A stretch of DNA of 36,577 nt from Candidatus Aceula lacicola (GTDB lineage Bacteria > Omnitrophota > Gorgyraeia > Zapsychrales > Aceulaceae), in contig JAVCCC010000039.1 in the NCBI GenBank assembly GCA_030765785.1, forward strand, positions 1 to 36,577, in the 5' to 3' direction. Under the pieces are notes generated by a model. It did no database searches and was not told where the DNA came from. It saw nothing but the letters and a program-made list of their open reading frames with translations. Below, in pieces: positions 18,359 to 25,697 of the stretch (positions are counted from its first letter, which is position 1; each line of letters opens with the position of its first letter). The position numbers were made by a program, and so were the translations under genes.

Positions 18359-19149
18359 AAAAAATAATTTTCGTTTTGTTTTGCATCTTTTTATTAACCA
18401 ATGTTTTAGAATCATATTCTGCCGAACAGTATGAACTTCTTTTTGATCAGGCTAATCGTCTTGCTCAAGCCGAAAAGAATGAAGAAGCCATTAAGCTTTA
18501 CGAGAAGGTTATTGAGTTAAATCCAAATTTTGCACCTGCTTACAATAACCTTGGAATGATATATCAATTTTCCGGGCTGGACATTGCCGAGGTTGTTTGG
18601 TATTTTAAAACGGCAATTGATGCTGATCCGAAATTTGATCAAGCTTACGTTAATCTAGGGAAGGCTTATTACAATATGGGACATTTTGATTTGGCCGAGC
18701 GTTATACGTCCAAGGCCTTAGAGGTTAATCCAAGATCAGATGCCGCAAGATTATCTCTCGGATGGATTTGTCTCTTGGGTAAATCACGCCCGGATGAGGC
18801 TTTGACTTACTTTAAAGACGTGTCTGCTCATACACAACATCCATCTGTTTTTTTTGGACTTGGCATGGCATATTTTATGAGTGGAGATGGTGCCCGCGCT
18901 TTAGAGTATATTACAATATTGCGTGAAATGGGTGAAGATGATCTTGCAACGCAACTTGAAACAATTATTCGTGGCAATGAATATCAGCGATCACAACAGG
19001 ATCAGCCATTGCTTAGAGAGTCGGAAAACAAGGTTGACCCTTTTGTTGCTTCGGCGCCTGTGCGCACAACGGTTGGTTCTCCTAGTCTAGAAAGAATAAC
19101 TGTTACAGGAACGATTCCAGTTCGCCTGAAAGGGAAATTGAATAATTAA
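18355..19149 (+). CDS. Exported TPR protein of the secretion operon
   Basis: 264 residues. A signal peptide (1-23, ending ESYSAEQY, no lipobox Cys) precedes four to five tetratricopeptide repeats: AIKLYEKVIELNPNFAPAYN and AYVNLGKAYYNMGHFDLAER are clear. The C-terminal 60 residues are polar and end ITVTGTIPVRLKGKLNN. TPR proteins serve as scaffolds or secretin pilots (PilF/PilW type). Position at the end of the operon fits such a role, but no secretin gene is visible. Confidence 0.82.
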   Translation: MKKIIFVLFCIFLLTNVLESYSAEQYELLFDQANRLAQAEKNEEAIKLYEKVIELNPNFAPAYNNLGMIYQFSGLDIAEVVWYFKTAIDADPKFDQAYVNLGKAYYNMGHFDLAERYTSKALEVNPRSDAARLSLGWICLLGKSRPDEALTYFKDVSAHTQHPSVFFGLGMAYFMSGDGARALEYITILREMGEDDLATQLETIIRGNEYQRSQQDQPLLRESENKVDPFVASAPVRTTVGSPSLERITVTGTIPVRLKGKLNN

Positions 19150-19165
19150 GGGGTAGAGATATACA
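19138..19165 (+). promoter_or_regulatory. Candidate sigma70 promoter for the HD-GYP gene
   Basis: TTGAAT (19138-19143), 16-bp spacer, TATACA (19160-19165), 33 bp before the ATG. It overlaps the end of the TPR gene. The match is fair, not perfect. Confidence 0.42.
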
Positions 19166-19198
19166 TAGAATAAATAATTTTAGAGAAAGAAGGATTAG

Positions 19199-20551
19199 AT
19201 GGCAGAACGTATGGTGTTGATGAACAAAAGTGTTAATTTGCTTAGATTAGGATTTTTTCAGTATCAATTGAAGCCGAAGGAAAAATTTTTAGATGCAAAC
19301 CAATCCTTTGTCCGTATTTCAGGATGCACTTCGCTTCAATTGTTGAAACGAAAAACCTTGTCGCAAATTATTACAAACGCAAAAGACTATAGCGAATTTA
19401 TTAAGGTTTTAAATAAAAAGAAGCAAGTAAAAGATTTTAAGACAACGATTTTAGGGAAAACAAAAAAACCAATTTGGGTCTTAATTTCAGCGCGTCTTGT
19501 TCAAGAAAAGAGGAATAGCCGCTATCTTGATGGCGTTGTTCAAGATATTTCGCTTGTGAAAAGCGAAAGCGATCGATTATTGCATGAAATGGATTTTTTG
19601 CAGTCGTTTCTTGATCATATGCCAGACGCTATTTATTTTAAGGATGTCAAGAGTCGCGCAACAAAGGTCAATAAGTTTTATGCTCAAGGGTTTAAGATGA
19701 AGCCTGAGGAAATCGTTGGAAAAACGGATTATGATTTTTTTCCTAAGGATCAGGCGCAAAAAATGATTGAAGATGATCAGCGTGTCATCAAAACTGGTAT
19801 TCCTATTATTGGAAAGATTGAGCGCACGCTTCTTCCTAATGGAACCTGGAATCAAGTCATCACAACGAAGGTTCCTATTTATGACCGCAAGGGAAAAACC
19901 ATTGGAACAATGGGTGTTACGCGCGATATGACCGAACATGCAAACCTTGAGAAGGATCGTTTTGCTATGCTCATGAATGCGTTAACCGTCTTGAATAAGG
20001 CGTTTGAGATGAGAGATCCTTATACTTTTTCTCATGCACGCAATGTTGGACGCATTGCGTCTGTCATCGGAGAGAAGCTTGGCTTTAGTGAGAATAGGCT
20101 GATGGGCTTACGGCTAGCCGCAGATTTGCATGACCTTGGAAAACTTAGCGTGCCACTTGATATTCTAACAAAACCTGGAAAGCTTTCAGGGCTTGAGTAC
20201 GGTCTTATTCAAGAACATGTTGAAAAATGTCATGATTTGATTAAAGAAATGAAATTCCCGTTTGCCTTATCAGAAATTGTTTATCAGCATCATGAACGGC
20301 TAGACGGGTCTGGTTACCCAAAGGGTTTAAAAGGGAGCAAGATTCTGTTTGAGGCGAGAATTTTGGCAGTCAGCGATGTTTTGGAATCTATGACAAGTCA
20401 TAGGCCTTATCGAGCAGCCCTAGGCATTAAAAAGGCGATGCAGGAGCTTAAGAGTGGTGCTGGAAAGAAATATGATTCAAAGATTGTTAATACTGTCGAA
20501 GAAATTATAAAGAAAAATAAAGGCCAGGCTTTTTGGTCAGATGAAAAATAG
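19199..20551 (+). CDS. PAS-PAS-HD-GYP c-di-GMP phosphodiesterase
   Basis: 450 residues, no membrane helix. Two PAS-like domains (about 10-120 and 125-250; the second has PDAIYFKDVKSR and GKTDYDFFPKDQA) are followed by an HD-GYP domain with HDLGK (H311) and HHERLDGSGYP (H364, H365). These motifs mark an active c-di-GMP hydrolase converting it to GMP or pGpG. The PAS domains suggest sensing of a small ligand or redox state. GAAGGA precedes the ATG. It is directly downstream of the c-di-GMP-responsive secretion operon, so it may lower the signal that GspE-PilZ reads. Confidence 0.9.
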   Translation: MAERMVLMNKSVNLLRLGFFQYQLKPKEKFLDANQSFVRISGCTSLQLLKRKTLSQIITNAKDYSEFIKVLNKKKQVKDFKTTILGKTKKPIWVLISARLVQEKRNSRYLDGVVQDISLVKSESDRLLHEMDFLQSFLDHMPDAIYFKDVKSRATKVNKFYAQGFKMKPEEIVGKTDYDFFPKDQAQKMIEDDQRVIKTGIPIIGKIERTLLPNGTWNQVITTKVPIYDRKGKTIGTMGVTRDMTEHANLEKDRFAMLMNALTVLNKAFEMRDPYTFSHARNVGRIASVIGEKLGFSENRLMGLRLAADLHDLGKLSVPLDILTKPGKLSGLEYGLIQEHVEKCHDLIKEMKFPFALSEIVYQHHERLDGSGYPKGLKGSKILFEARILAVSDVLESMTSHRPYRAALGIKKAMQELKSGAGKKYDSKIVNTVEEIIKKNKGQAFWSDEK

Positions 20552-20563
20552 AGTTTTATTTTT

Positions 20564-20649
20564 GGAGAGATGCGAGAGTGGTTGAATCGGCCGGTCTCGA
20601 AAATCGGTAGGTCCATTGGGCCTCCTGGGTTCAAATCCCAGTCTCTCCG
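20564..20649 (+). tRNA. tRNA-Ser(CGA)
   Basis: Acceptor arm GGAGAGA / TCTCTCC, anticodon loop CTCGAAA giving CGA, long variable arm typical of tRNA-Ser, and a GGGTTCAAATCCC T arm. The CCA is not encoded. Confidence 0.95.
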
Positions 20650-20673
20650 CTGATTGCACAAATAGGAGAAAGA

Positions 20674-21525
20674 ATGAGCCAAGCTATTTTATTGATTTCA
20701 TGCGCTGATCAAAAAGGGATTACAGCCGCTGTGACGAATTTTGTTTATCAGAATAACGGGAACATTGTTAGCGCGGATCAGCATATCGATGAACAAGCAA
20801 ATACGTTTTTTATGCGGATTGAATGGTCTTTAGATGATTTTAAGGTTAAGCCTAACGGCATAGAGCAGGCGTTTCGCAGTTTGGCAGATCAATTTAAGAT
20901 GGATTGGTCACTGCATTTTTCTGATGCGCCGAAGAAGGTGGCAATTTTTGCATCAAAACATTTGCACTGCTTGTATGACTTGTTGTTGCGATATCGAGAA
21001 GGGCAATTGCCTTGTGAGATTCCATTGATTGTTAGCAATCACCGAGAGGCAAAAAAAGTTGCCGATACGTTTGGTATTGCTTTTGCCGAATTTTCGATCT
21101 TAGAAGAAAATAAAAGAGAACAAGAACAAAAGCAAATCGATTTGTTGAGCAAGCATGGTATAGATGTCGTTGTGCTGGCGCGATATCATCAGATTTTAAC
21201 ATCTAATTTTATTAATGAGTTTAAAAATAAGATCATCAATATTCACCATTCTTTTTTACCGGCTTTTGTGGGAGGAAGCCCATATGCGCAAGCGTATAAG
21301 AAAGGTGTAAAAATTATTGGCGCCACAAGCCATTATGTTATTGAGGAGTTAGATGCAGGTCCGATTATTGAGCAAGATACAGTGCGAGTGACACATCGAG
21401 ATTCTTTGGATGACTTAGTTCGAAAAGGACAAGATTTAGAAAAGATTGTTTTAAGTCGCGCTGTTCGTTGGCATTTGCAGCATAAGATTTTATGCTATAA
21501 CAACAAGACGGTTGTGTTTGATTAA
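20674..21525 (+). CDS. purU: Formyltetrahydrofolate deformylase PurU
   Basis: 283 residues, the expected length. An N-terminal ACT domain (about 1-85; ILLISCADQKGITAAVTNFV) precedes a formyltransferase-like catalytic domain with INIHHSFLPAFVGG and GATSHYVIEELDAGPII. The active-site Asn/His/Asp trio of the family can be read in NIHHS and DAGPII. It splits 10-formyl-THF to formate and THF, balancing one-carbon units and feeding formate to purine synthesis. AGGAGAAAG precedes the ATG. It is a single gene next to tRNA-Ser. Confidence 0.95.
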   Translation: MSQAILLISCADQKGITAAVTNFVYQNNGNIVSADQHIDEQANTFFMRIEWSLDDFKVKPNGIEQAFRSLADQFKMDWSLHFSDAPKKVAIFASKHLHCLYDLLLRYREGQLPCEIPLIVSNHREAKKVADTFGIAFAEFSILEENKREQEQKQIDLLSKHGIDVVVLARYHQILTSNFINEFKNKIINIHHSFLPAFVGGSPYAQAYKKGVKIIGATSHYVIEELDAGPIIEQDTVRVTHRDSLDDLVRKGQDLEKIVLSRAVRWHLQHKILCYNNKTVVFD

Positions 21526-21579
21526 ATTATTCGATAGATTGATTCGGTTTTACGTTTTTTAAATTGTGATTGTATTTCA

Positions 21580-21608
21580 TTGATATTTGCTATAGAGTTT
21601 GCTATACT
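21580..21608 (+). promoter_or_regulatory. Sigma70-type promoter for the small membrane protein gene
   Basis: TTGATA (21580-21585), 17-bp spacer, TATACT (21603-21608). AGGAGG follows about 25 bp downstream, before the ATG at 21641. Confidence 0.7.
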
Positions 21609-21640
21609 TATTTTAATAAAGATAAATTAAGGAGGAGTCA

Positions 21641-21928
21641 ATGTTTGAAGCTGGAGAATTGTACCAGGCTGTTGAGTTAATTTTTTATTTTCTTGTTTCT
21701 TTGGGATTCTTCGTCGGCATAGTTCTTATGGTTTCTCCCGAAGCTTTTGATGTTTTAAATAAAGCTTTAAGTAAAGAATATGGCATTAAAACACGCCTTA
21801 TTCCTCGAGTTGAGCTTAAGGCGATTCATATTCTCGATAAGATCATTACCAAAAATCGCACGCATGGCATGATTATTGGTTTTATCATTGCAAGCGTATC
21901 TTTTGTTTTGCTTTTAGCGTATCGATAG
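21641..21928 (+). CDS. Small two-helix membrane protein
   Basis: 95 residues. Helix 1 is about residues 10-32 (AVELIFYFLVSLGFFVGIVL) and helix 2 about 74-93 (GMIIGFIIASVSFVLLLAY), with a basic loop between them. Family not recognised. It has its own promoter, an AGGAGG ribosome site and a following terminator, so it is transcribed as one gene. Confidence 0.75.
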   Translation: MFEAGELYQAVELIFYFLVSLGFFVGIVLMVSPEAFDVLNKALSKEYGIKTRLIPRVELKAIHILDKIITKNRTHGMIIGFIIASVSFVLLLAYR

Positions 21929-21962
21929 TTTTGATGGAAAAGTTTTAGAAGAGAAGTTTTAA

Positions 21963-22000
21963 GGTGTAGACTGTTTTTTGGCGTCTACGCCTTTATTTTT
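21963..22000 (+). terminator. Rho-independent terminator
   Basis: GGTGTAGAC (21963-21971) pairs with GTCTACGCC (21983-21991), one G-U pair, and is followed by TTTATTTTT. Confidence 0.85.
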
Positions 22001-22015
22001 GTTAAGCTTTGAAGA

Positions 22016-22104
22016 GGAGAGGTGGCTGAGTGGTTGAAAGCGCACGCTTGGAAAGCGTGTGGTCGCTGTAAAGTGGCTCGAGAGTTCGAATCTCTCCCTC
22101 TCCG
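22016..22104 (+). tRNA. tRNA-Ser(GGA)
   Basis: Acceptor GGAGAGG / CCTCTCC, anticodon stem CACGC/GCGTG with loop TTGGAAA giving GGA, long variable arm, T arm GAGTTCGAATCTC. The CCA is not encoded. Confidence 0.95.
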
Positions 22105-22121
22105 TATTTTTTAAGGACAAT

Positions 22122-22655
22122 ATGGATATTCAGAAGAATTGGGACAATGCATTAAGGAATACAAAGGTCGTCCGCCCTCGCATTAAAAGCCTTTTGACAT
22201 TTTCGGATACAAAAATTCCGTATGTTCTTTTGTCAAAGTCATCTGTTAATCTTGGCGATACTGTTGTGCGCAAGGGGGATGTGGTGATTGGTAAGCCTTC
22301 CATTATTTTGCCTCCCAACATCCCACAGCTAAGCGGTTTTGATTTTGAAGATAGGACGAATTTTGAAGAAAACATGTTAACAAGTTTTTTGATGGTGCGC
22401 GGTGTTACCATACCTTCCTTTAAATATAACAATGAGACGTATTCGGTTGATGTTCGCGAGGAAGGTCTTGACGAGGCTATTTCCTATTATAAGGAAAAAT
22501 TTCAGCGAAAAGAGGATGTGCAGACCGGCCTGTTAGTTGCACCGGAGGAGTTTTGGCAGTTTTCGCTTTTGATTTATTTGTGTATGCAGGCGGCTAAAAA
22601 TACTGAAATGGATATCCGAAATCTTTTAGAAAAGTACCAAGGCGAAAACGACTAG
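22122..22655 (+). CDS. Uncharacterised 177-residue protein
   Basis: The ATG at 22122 follows AAGGA and lies 18 bp after the tRNA. A longer frame starts inside the tRNA and is not used. It is soluble, without signal or membrane helix. The first half is beta-rich with a VVRKGDVVIGKPSIILPPNI segment; the second has a YSVDVREEGLDEAISYYKEKF helix. GDVVIGKPSIILP is the most distinctive stretch. Family not recognised. It may be co-transcribed with the tRNA. Confidence 0.65.
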   Translation: MDIQKNWDNALRNTKVVRPRIKSLLTFSDTKIPYVLLSKSSVNLGDTVVRKGDVVIGKPSIILPPNIPQLSGFDFEDRTNFEENMLTSFLMVRGVTIPSFKYNNETYSVDVREEGLDEAISYYKEKFQRKEDVQTGLLVAPEEFWQFSLLIYLCMQAAKNTEMDIRNLLEKYQGEND

Positions 22656-22708
22656 CTTCTCAAGGGGCGCGAGATTTGTTGATTTAGATAATGAACAAAA
22701 TCATAGGA

Positions 22709-22737
22709 TTGCAAATTATCTTGTGATAAGATATTAC
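22709..22737 (+). promoter_or_regulatory. Candidate sigma70 promoter for the CpaF-like gene
   Basis: TTGCAA (22709-22714), 17-bp spacer, TATTAC (22732-22737). The match is weak to fair, 34 bp before the ATG. Confidence 0.4.
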
Positions 22738-22770
22738 CAACTTTGAACTTAAAAATTAAAGGTGGCATTT

Positions 22771-24126
22771 ATGGATAGGGTAAAATGTATTAATTTTGAA
22801 AATCTTTTGGTGGATTTGCTTTGGGGAAAGATTACTTTGCTTCAGCCCATGGATGAAAAAGAGCGTTTGACAAATCTCGCTTTTGATGAAATCAAAGAGG
22901 GCTCTCAAAAGGAACGCTTTAAGGATATTTTTGTTGAGCTTGATCCGCCAGATAAGCGAAAAGAGTTTATATTTACTTTTTTGTCGTACGGTATTATTGA
23001 AGATTTTTTGTGCGATCCTGGCGTAGAAGACATTGTTATTAATTCAACGAATACAATTTTCTTGCATCATTCCGAAAAAGGATTTATTTCGACAAATAAG
23101 CGTTTTCTTGATTTGATGGAAGTTGATTTGTTTGTTCGAAAACTGGTTCTTTTTTCAGGACGCCTTGAGAACAAGAAAATTCTTAATTGTGAGCTTGCGA
23201 ACCTTGAGGGGAGAGTTAATGTTGCGATGTCGCCATTTGGCCCGCAAATTACGGTGACAAAGACGAAAGTTGATCCTTTGAGTGTCATTGATTTAATCGA
23301 GCGAGGAAGCATGACGTATCATCTTGCGGCGCAACTTTGGCTTTACATTGAAGGGATTTCGATTAAACCTGCAAACATTATTTTAGCCGGAGGTCCTGGA
23401 ACCGGAAAGACAACGCTTTTAAATGCGCTTTTTAGTTTTATTCCAAGAAGAGAACGCGTGATTGTTATTGAGGACACACTTGAGCTAAATACTTTTCATG
23501 AGGACAGCTGTTCTCGACTTGAGAGTGATGAAGAGATTACTCTTTCGGATTTAGTAAAAAATACGCTTCGAATGCGCCCAGAGCGCATTATCGTTGGTGA
23601 GGTTCGGGGATCCGAGGCAGCAGATCTTGTAACCGCTATGAATGTCGGAAAGTATTGCATGGGAACAATCCATGCCTTAACTGCACGTGAGGCGATTTTG
23701 CGTCTCCAAAACGCGCCGATGGATGTGCCTGAAATTCTTGTTAATCTTATCGATGTTTTTATTGTCCTTAAGCGTTTTCATGTTAAAGATAAACTCTATC
23801 GCGTTGTTGATGAAGTGAGCGAAACAGGGGGGATGGAGCAAAAGACAGTGCTCCTATCAACAATTTTTAAATATGATTACGAAAGGCAACAGATTGAATC
23901 CATTTCTCCGAGTACGATTTTTCGAGATAAATTGGCTAAGTCTAGCGGTTTTTCTTCAAAGGAAATTATGGATGAAGTTTATATTCGCGCTGTTGTTTTG
24001 AAGACATTGGCTGATAAAGGGGTTCGTTCGATTAATGAGATCACAATGTTTTGTCATGCGTACAGCGAAGATTCTCAAAAAGCTTTGGTAAGCCTCGGGC
24101 TTAATCGGGAAAAAATTCTAAAGTAA
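22771..24126 (+). CDS. Orphan CpaF/TadA-type secretion ATPase
   Basis: 451 residues from the ATG, chosen over an in-frame GTG at 22762 because AAGGTGG gives better spacing. N-terminal domain (about 60-190), then the ATPase core: Walker A GGPGTGKT (207-214), VIVIEDTLEL, RMRPERIIVGEVRG and GTIHALTAREAILRL. This is the VirB11/CpaF branch rather than the GspE branch; no zinc site is present. About 60 extra C-terminal residues follow. No tad partners (tadB, tadC, flp, rcpA) are in view, so its machine is elsewhere or it serves another pilus-like system. Confidence 0.86.
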   Translation: MDRVKCINFENLLVDLLWGKITLLQPMDEKERLTNLAFDEIKEGSQKERFKDIFVELDPPDKRKEFIFTFLSYGIIEDFLCDPGVEDIVINSTNTIFLHHSEKGFISTNKRFLDLMEVDLFVRKLVLFSGRLENKKILNCELANLEGRVNVAMSPFGPQITVTKTKVDPLSVIDLIERGSMTYHLAAQLWLYIEGISIKPANIILAGGPGTGKTTLLNALFSFIPRRERVIVIEDTLELNTFHEDSCSRLESDEEITLSDLVKNTLRMRPERIIVGEVRGSEAADLVTAMNVGKYCMGTIHALTAREAILRLQNAPMDVPEILVNLIDVFIVLKRFHVKDKLYRVVDEVSETGGMEQKTVLLSTIFKYDYERQQIESISPSTIFRDKLAKSSGFSSKEIMDEVYIRAVVLKTLADKGVRSINEITMFCHAYSEDSQKALVSLGLNREKILK

Positions 24127-24181
24127 ATTCAACATAATCAGTGCGTGCGCGCATTTCTTCTGTAAAAATATTAAGGAAATT

Positions 24182-24255
24182 GCGCCTGTGGCTCAATTGG
24201 ATAGAGCACTAGTCTACGGAACTAGGGGTTAGAAGTTCGAATCTTCTCAGGCGCG
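24182..24255 (+). tRNA. tRNA-Arg(ACG)
   Basis: Acceptor GCGCCTG / CAGGCGC, D arm GCTCAATTGGATAGAGC, anticodon loop CTACGGA giving ACG, T arm AGAAGTTCGAATCTTCT. The CCA is not encoded. A34 is the substrate of TadA, encoded 17 bp downstream. Confidence 0.95.
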
Positions 24256-24272
24256 TTTTTATCTATCCGCTT

Positions 24273-24764
24273 ATGATCTTAGAATCAAAAATAATAAATC
24301 AAGCGTTGCCAACCGAACAAGATAGAGCTTTTATGGCAGAGGCTTTAAAGCAAGCAAAAATTGCTTTTGAGCAAGATGAAGTTCCTGTCGGAGCTGTTAT
24401 TGCTCATGAAGGAAACATTGTCGCAAAGGCGTATAATCAGATCGAAATGCTCAAAGACCCAACAGCGCATGCCGAAATGATTGCTGTTACTCAGGCAGCA
24501 AATACATTGTCATCGAAGTGGTTGAACGAGTGTGTGATGTATGTTACAATCGAGCCTTGTAGCATGTGTGCAGGGGCTCTTGTTTTGGCTCGGATTAAAA
24601 AATTATTTTTTGGAGCAACAGATCCGAAGATGGGGGCCTGTGGAACATGTTTTAATATTGTCCAAAGCTCAAAGCTAAATCATCAGATTTCTGTTGCGCA
24701 TGGCATCTTAGCTGAAGAGTGTAGCCAGCTGATGAGTGATTTTTTTAAGAAGAAACGCAAGTAG
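24273..24764 (+). CDS. tadA: tRNA adenosine(34) deaminase TadA
   Basis: 163 residues. Cytidine-deaminase-type zinc site: HAE (H66, E68) and PCSMC (C96, C99). These act on A34 of tRNA-Arg(ACG), giving inosine so that CGU, CGC and CGA can be read. An ATG at 24333 (MAEALKQAKIAF) is an alternative start closer to E. coli TadA, but the first ATG keeps the usual length. No strong Shine-Dalgarno lies before 24273. It sits 17 bp after its substrate tRNA gene. Confidence 0.94.
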   Translation: MILESKIINQALPTEQDRAFMAEALKQAKIAFEQDEVPVGAVIAHEGNIVAKAYNQIEMLKDPTAHAEMIAVTQAANTLSSKWLNECVMYVTIEPCSMCAGALVLARIKKLFFGATDPKMGACGTCFNIVQSSKLNHQISVAHGILAEECSQLMSDFFKKKRK

Positions 24765-24770
24765 ACAAGG

Positions 24771-25016
24771 TGCACGGCCACCATCTGCTATTTGAAAAGA
24801 TTTTAGTTTAAGGAGAGGTGCCAGGCAAAAACTTCCTCAGAAGTTTTAGATTTCTTTAGAGGAGTTTGCACGGCCACCATCTGCTATTTGAAAAGATTTT
24901 AGTTTAAGGAGAGGTGCCAGTCAAAAACTTCCTCAGAAGTTTTAGATTTCTTTAGAGGAGTTTGCACGGCCACCATCTGCTATTTGAAAAGATTTTAGTT
25001 TAAGGAGAGGTGCCAG
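24771..25016 (+). repeat. 96-bp tandem repeat carrying copies of the tRNA-Ser(GCT) 5' end
   Basis: Copies begin with TGCACGGCC at 24771, 24867 and 24963, exactly 96 bp apart. The first two are complete and nearly identical; the third (54 bp) runs into the real tRNA gene. Each includes the tRNA leader and the first 13 bases of the tRNA (GGAGAGGTGCCAG). In copies 1 and 2 these are followed not by tRNA but by a perfect hairpin, AAAACTTC-CTCA-GAAGTTTT (24828-24847, 24924-24943). The 240-bp stretch has no coding potential that I trust. Confidence 0.93.
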
Positions 25017-25092
25017 AGTGGTTGAATGGAGCTGACTGCTAATCAGTTGACCTGTTTAGGCGGGTCCTCGGGTTCGAATCCCGGCCTCTCCG
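25004..25092 (+). tRNA. tRNA-Ser(GCT)
   Basis: Acceptor GGAGAGG / CCTCTCC, anticodon loop CTGCTAA giving GCT, long variable arm, T arm GGGTTCGAATCCC. The CCA is not encoded. Its first 13 bases are repeated twice upstream. Confidence 0.95.
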
Positions 25093-25097
25093 CGTTT

Positions 25098-25130
25098 AAA
25101 GCCCTAAGGTTTTCTTGGGGCTTTTTATTT
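25098..25130 (+). terminator. Rho-independent terminator after tRNA-Ser(GCT)
   Basis: AAAGCCCTAAG (25098-25108) pairs with CTTGGGGCTTT (25114-25124) across a GTTTT loop, then TTATTT. Confidence 0.9.
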
Positions 25131-25190
25131 GTATAGAAATTGACTTGAAATTTTTCTTGATATCTTCATCGGACAGTATAAGATAAGAAT

Positions 25191-25550
25191 ATGAATGATA
25201 AAAGACGATGCCATCGATTAAGAATAGAGCTACCTGTTAATTTTAAGATTTCTGAATCAACAGGAAAGACCGCTTTGGCAACTGCGCTAGACGTAAGTGG
25301 TCTAGGATTGCGCATTTCAACAAAGGAAAAGCTTAACGTAGAAGATATTTTTCCTTTGCAGATTAAAACGCCTGATAACAAGAAAATTAAGGTTGAAGTT
25401 AAAGTTATGTGGGTCGAAGAGCTTAATGTGCATGGTTCTAAAGAGTATTTGGCCGGTGTTCAGATTATGGATGACATGTTTTTTGATGAAGCCGCCTTTG
25501 TTAAATTTTTTGCCAATCAAATCCTCGATTATTTTAAGAGAAAAGCTTAA
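25191..25550 (+). CDS. Stand-alone PilZ c-di-GMP receptor
   Basis: 119 residues. KRRCHR gives the RxxxR motif near the N-terminus and DVSGLG the D/NxSxxG motif, so ligand binding is expected. The rest is a PilZ barrel ending in a C-terminal helix. A possible promoter (TTGATA at 25157, TAAGAT at 25179, 16-bp spacer) would start transcription almost at the ATG, and no Shine-Dalgarno is visible; a leaderless message is possible. The partner is unknown. It lies just before the GGDEF-EAL gene. Confidence 0.88.
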   Translation: MNDKRRCHRLRIELPVNFKISESTGKTALATALDVSGLGLRISTKEKLNVEDIFPLQIKTPDNKKIKVEVKVMWVEELNVHGSKEYLAGVQIMDDMFFDEAAFVKFFANQILDYFKRKA

Positions 25551-25613
25551 AAGTTTATTCGTTGCAAGAATTCCCATCTTTAAGTTTTAAAAAAATGTCT
25601 GATTTTTAAAAAA

Positions 25614-25642
25614 TTGTATATTTTTTAAAAAAGGAGTATAAT
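25614..25642 (+). promoter_or_regulatory. Sigma70-type promoter for the GGDEF-EAL gene
   Basis: TTGTAT (25614-25619), 17-bp spacer, consensus TATAAT (25637-25642). The leader is about 50 bases long and can fold. Confidence 0.55.
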
Positions 25643-25666
25643 CAAATTAATCGCCACGGGGAAGAA

Positions 25667-25696
25667 AAGCCTCTTTTGTCAATGAAAGGAGGGCTT
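25667..25696 (+). promoter_or_regulatory. Hairpin that can hide the ribosome site of the GGDEF-EAL gene
   Basis: AAGCCTCTTTT (25667-25677) can pair with AAAGGAGGGCTT (25685-25696), leaving two bulged Gs and a short GTCAATG loop. The second strand contains the Shine-Dalgarno GGAGG (25688-25692), 5 bp before the TTG start. Confidence 0.45.
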
Positions 25697-25697
25697 C

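Noticed and set aside
20407-20682. Minus-strand 91-residue frame spanning tRNA-Ser(CGA)
   Set aside because: It contains the antisense of the tRNA (WDLNPG-type translation), a common false frame.
22059-22121. A start for the 177-residue protein inside tRNA-Ser(GGA)
   Set aside because: It overlaps the tRNA; the ATG at 22122 follows AAGGA.
24771-25016. CRISPR array
   Set aside because: Only three units of 96 bp, no short repeat-spacer pattern and no cas genes; the units are simple tandem copies.
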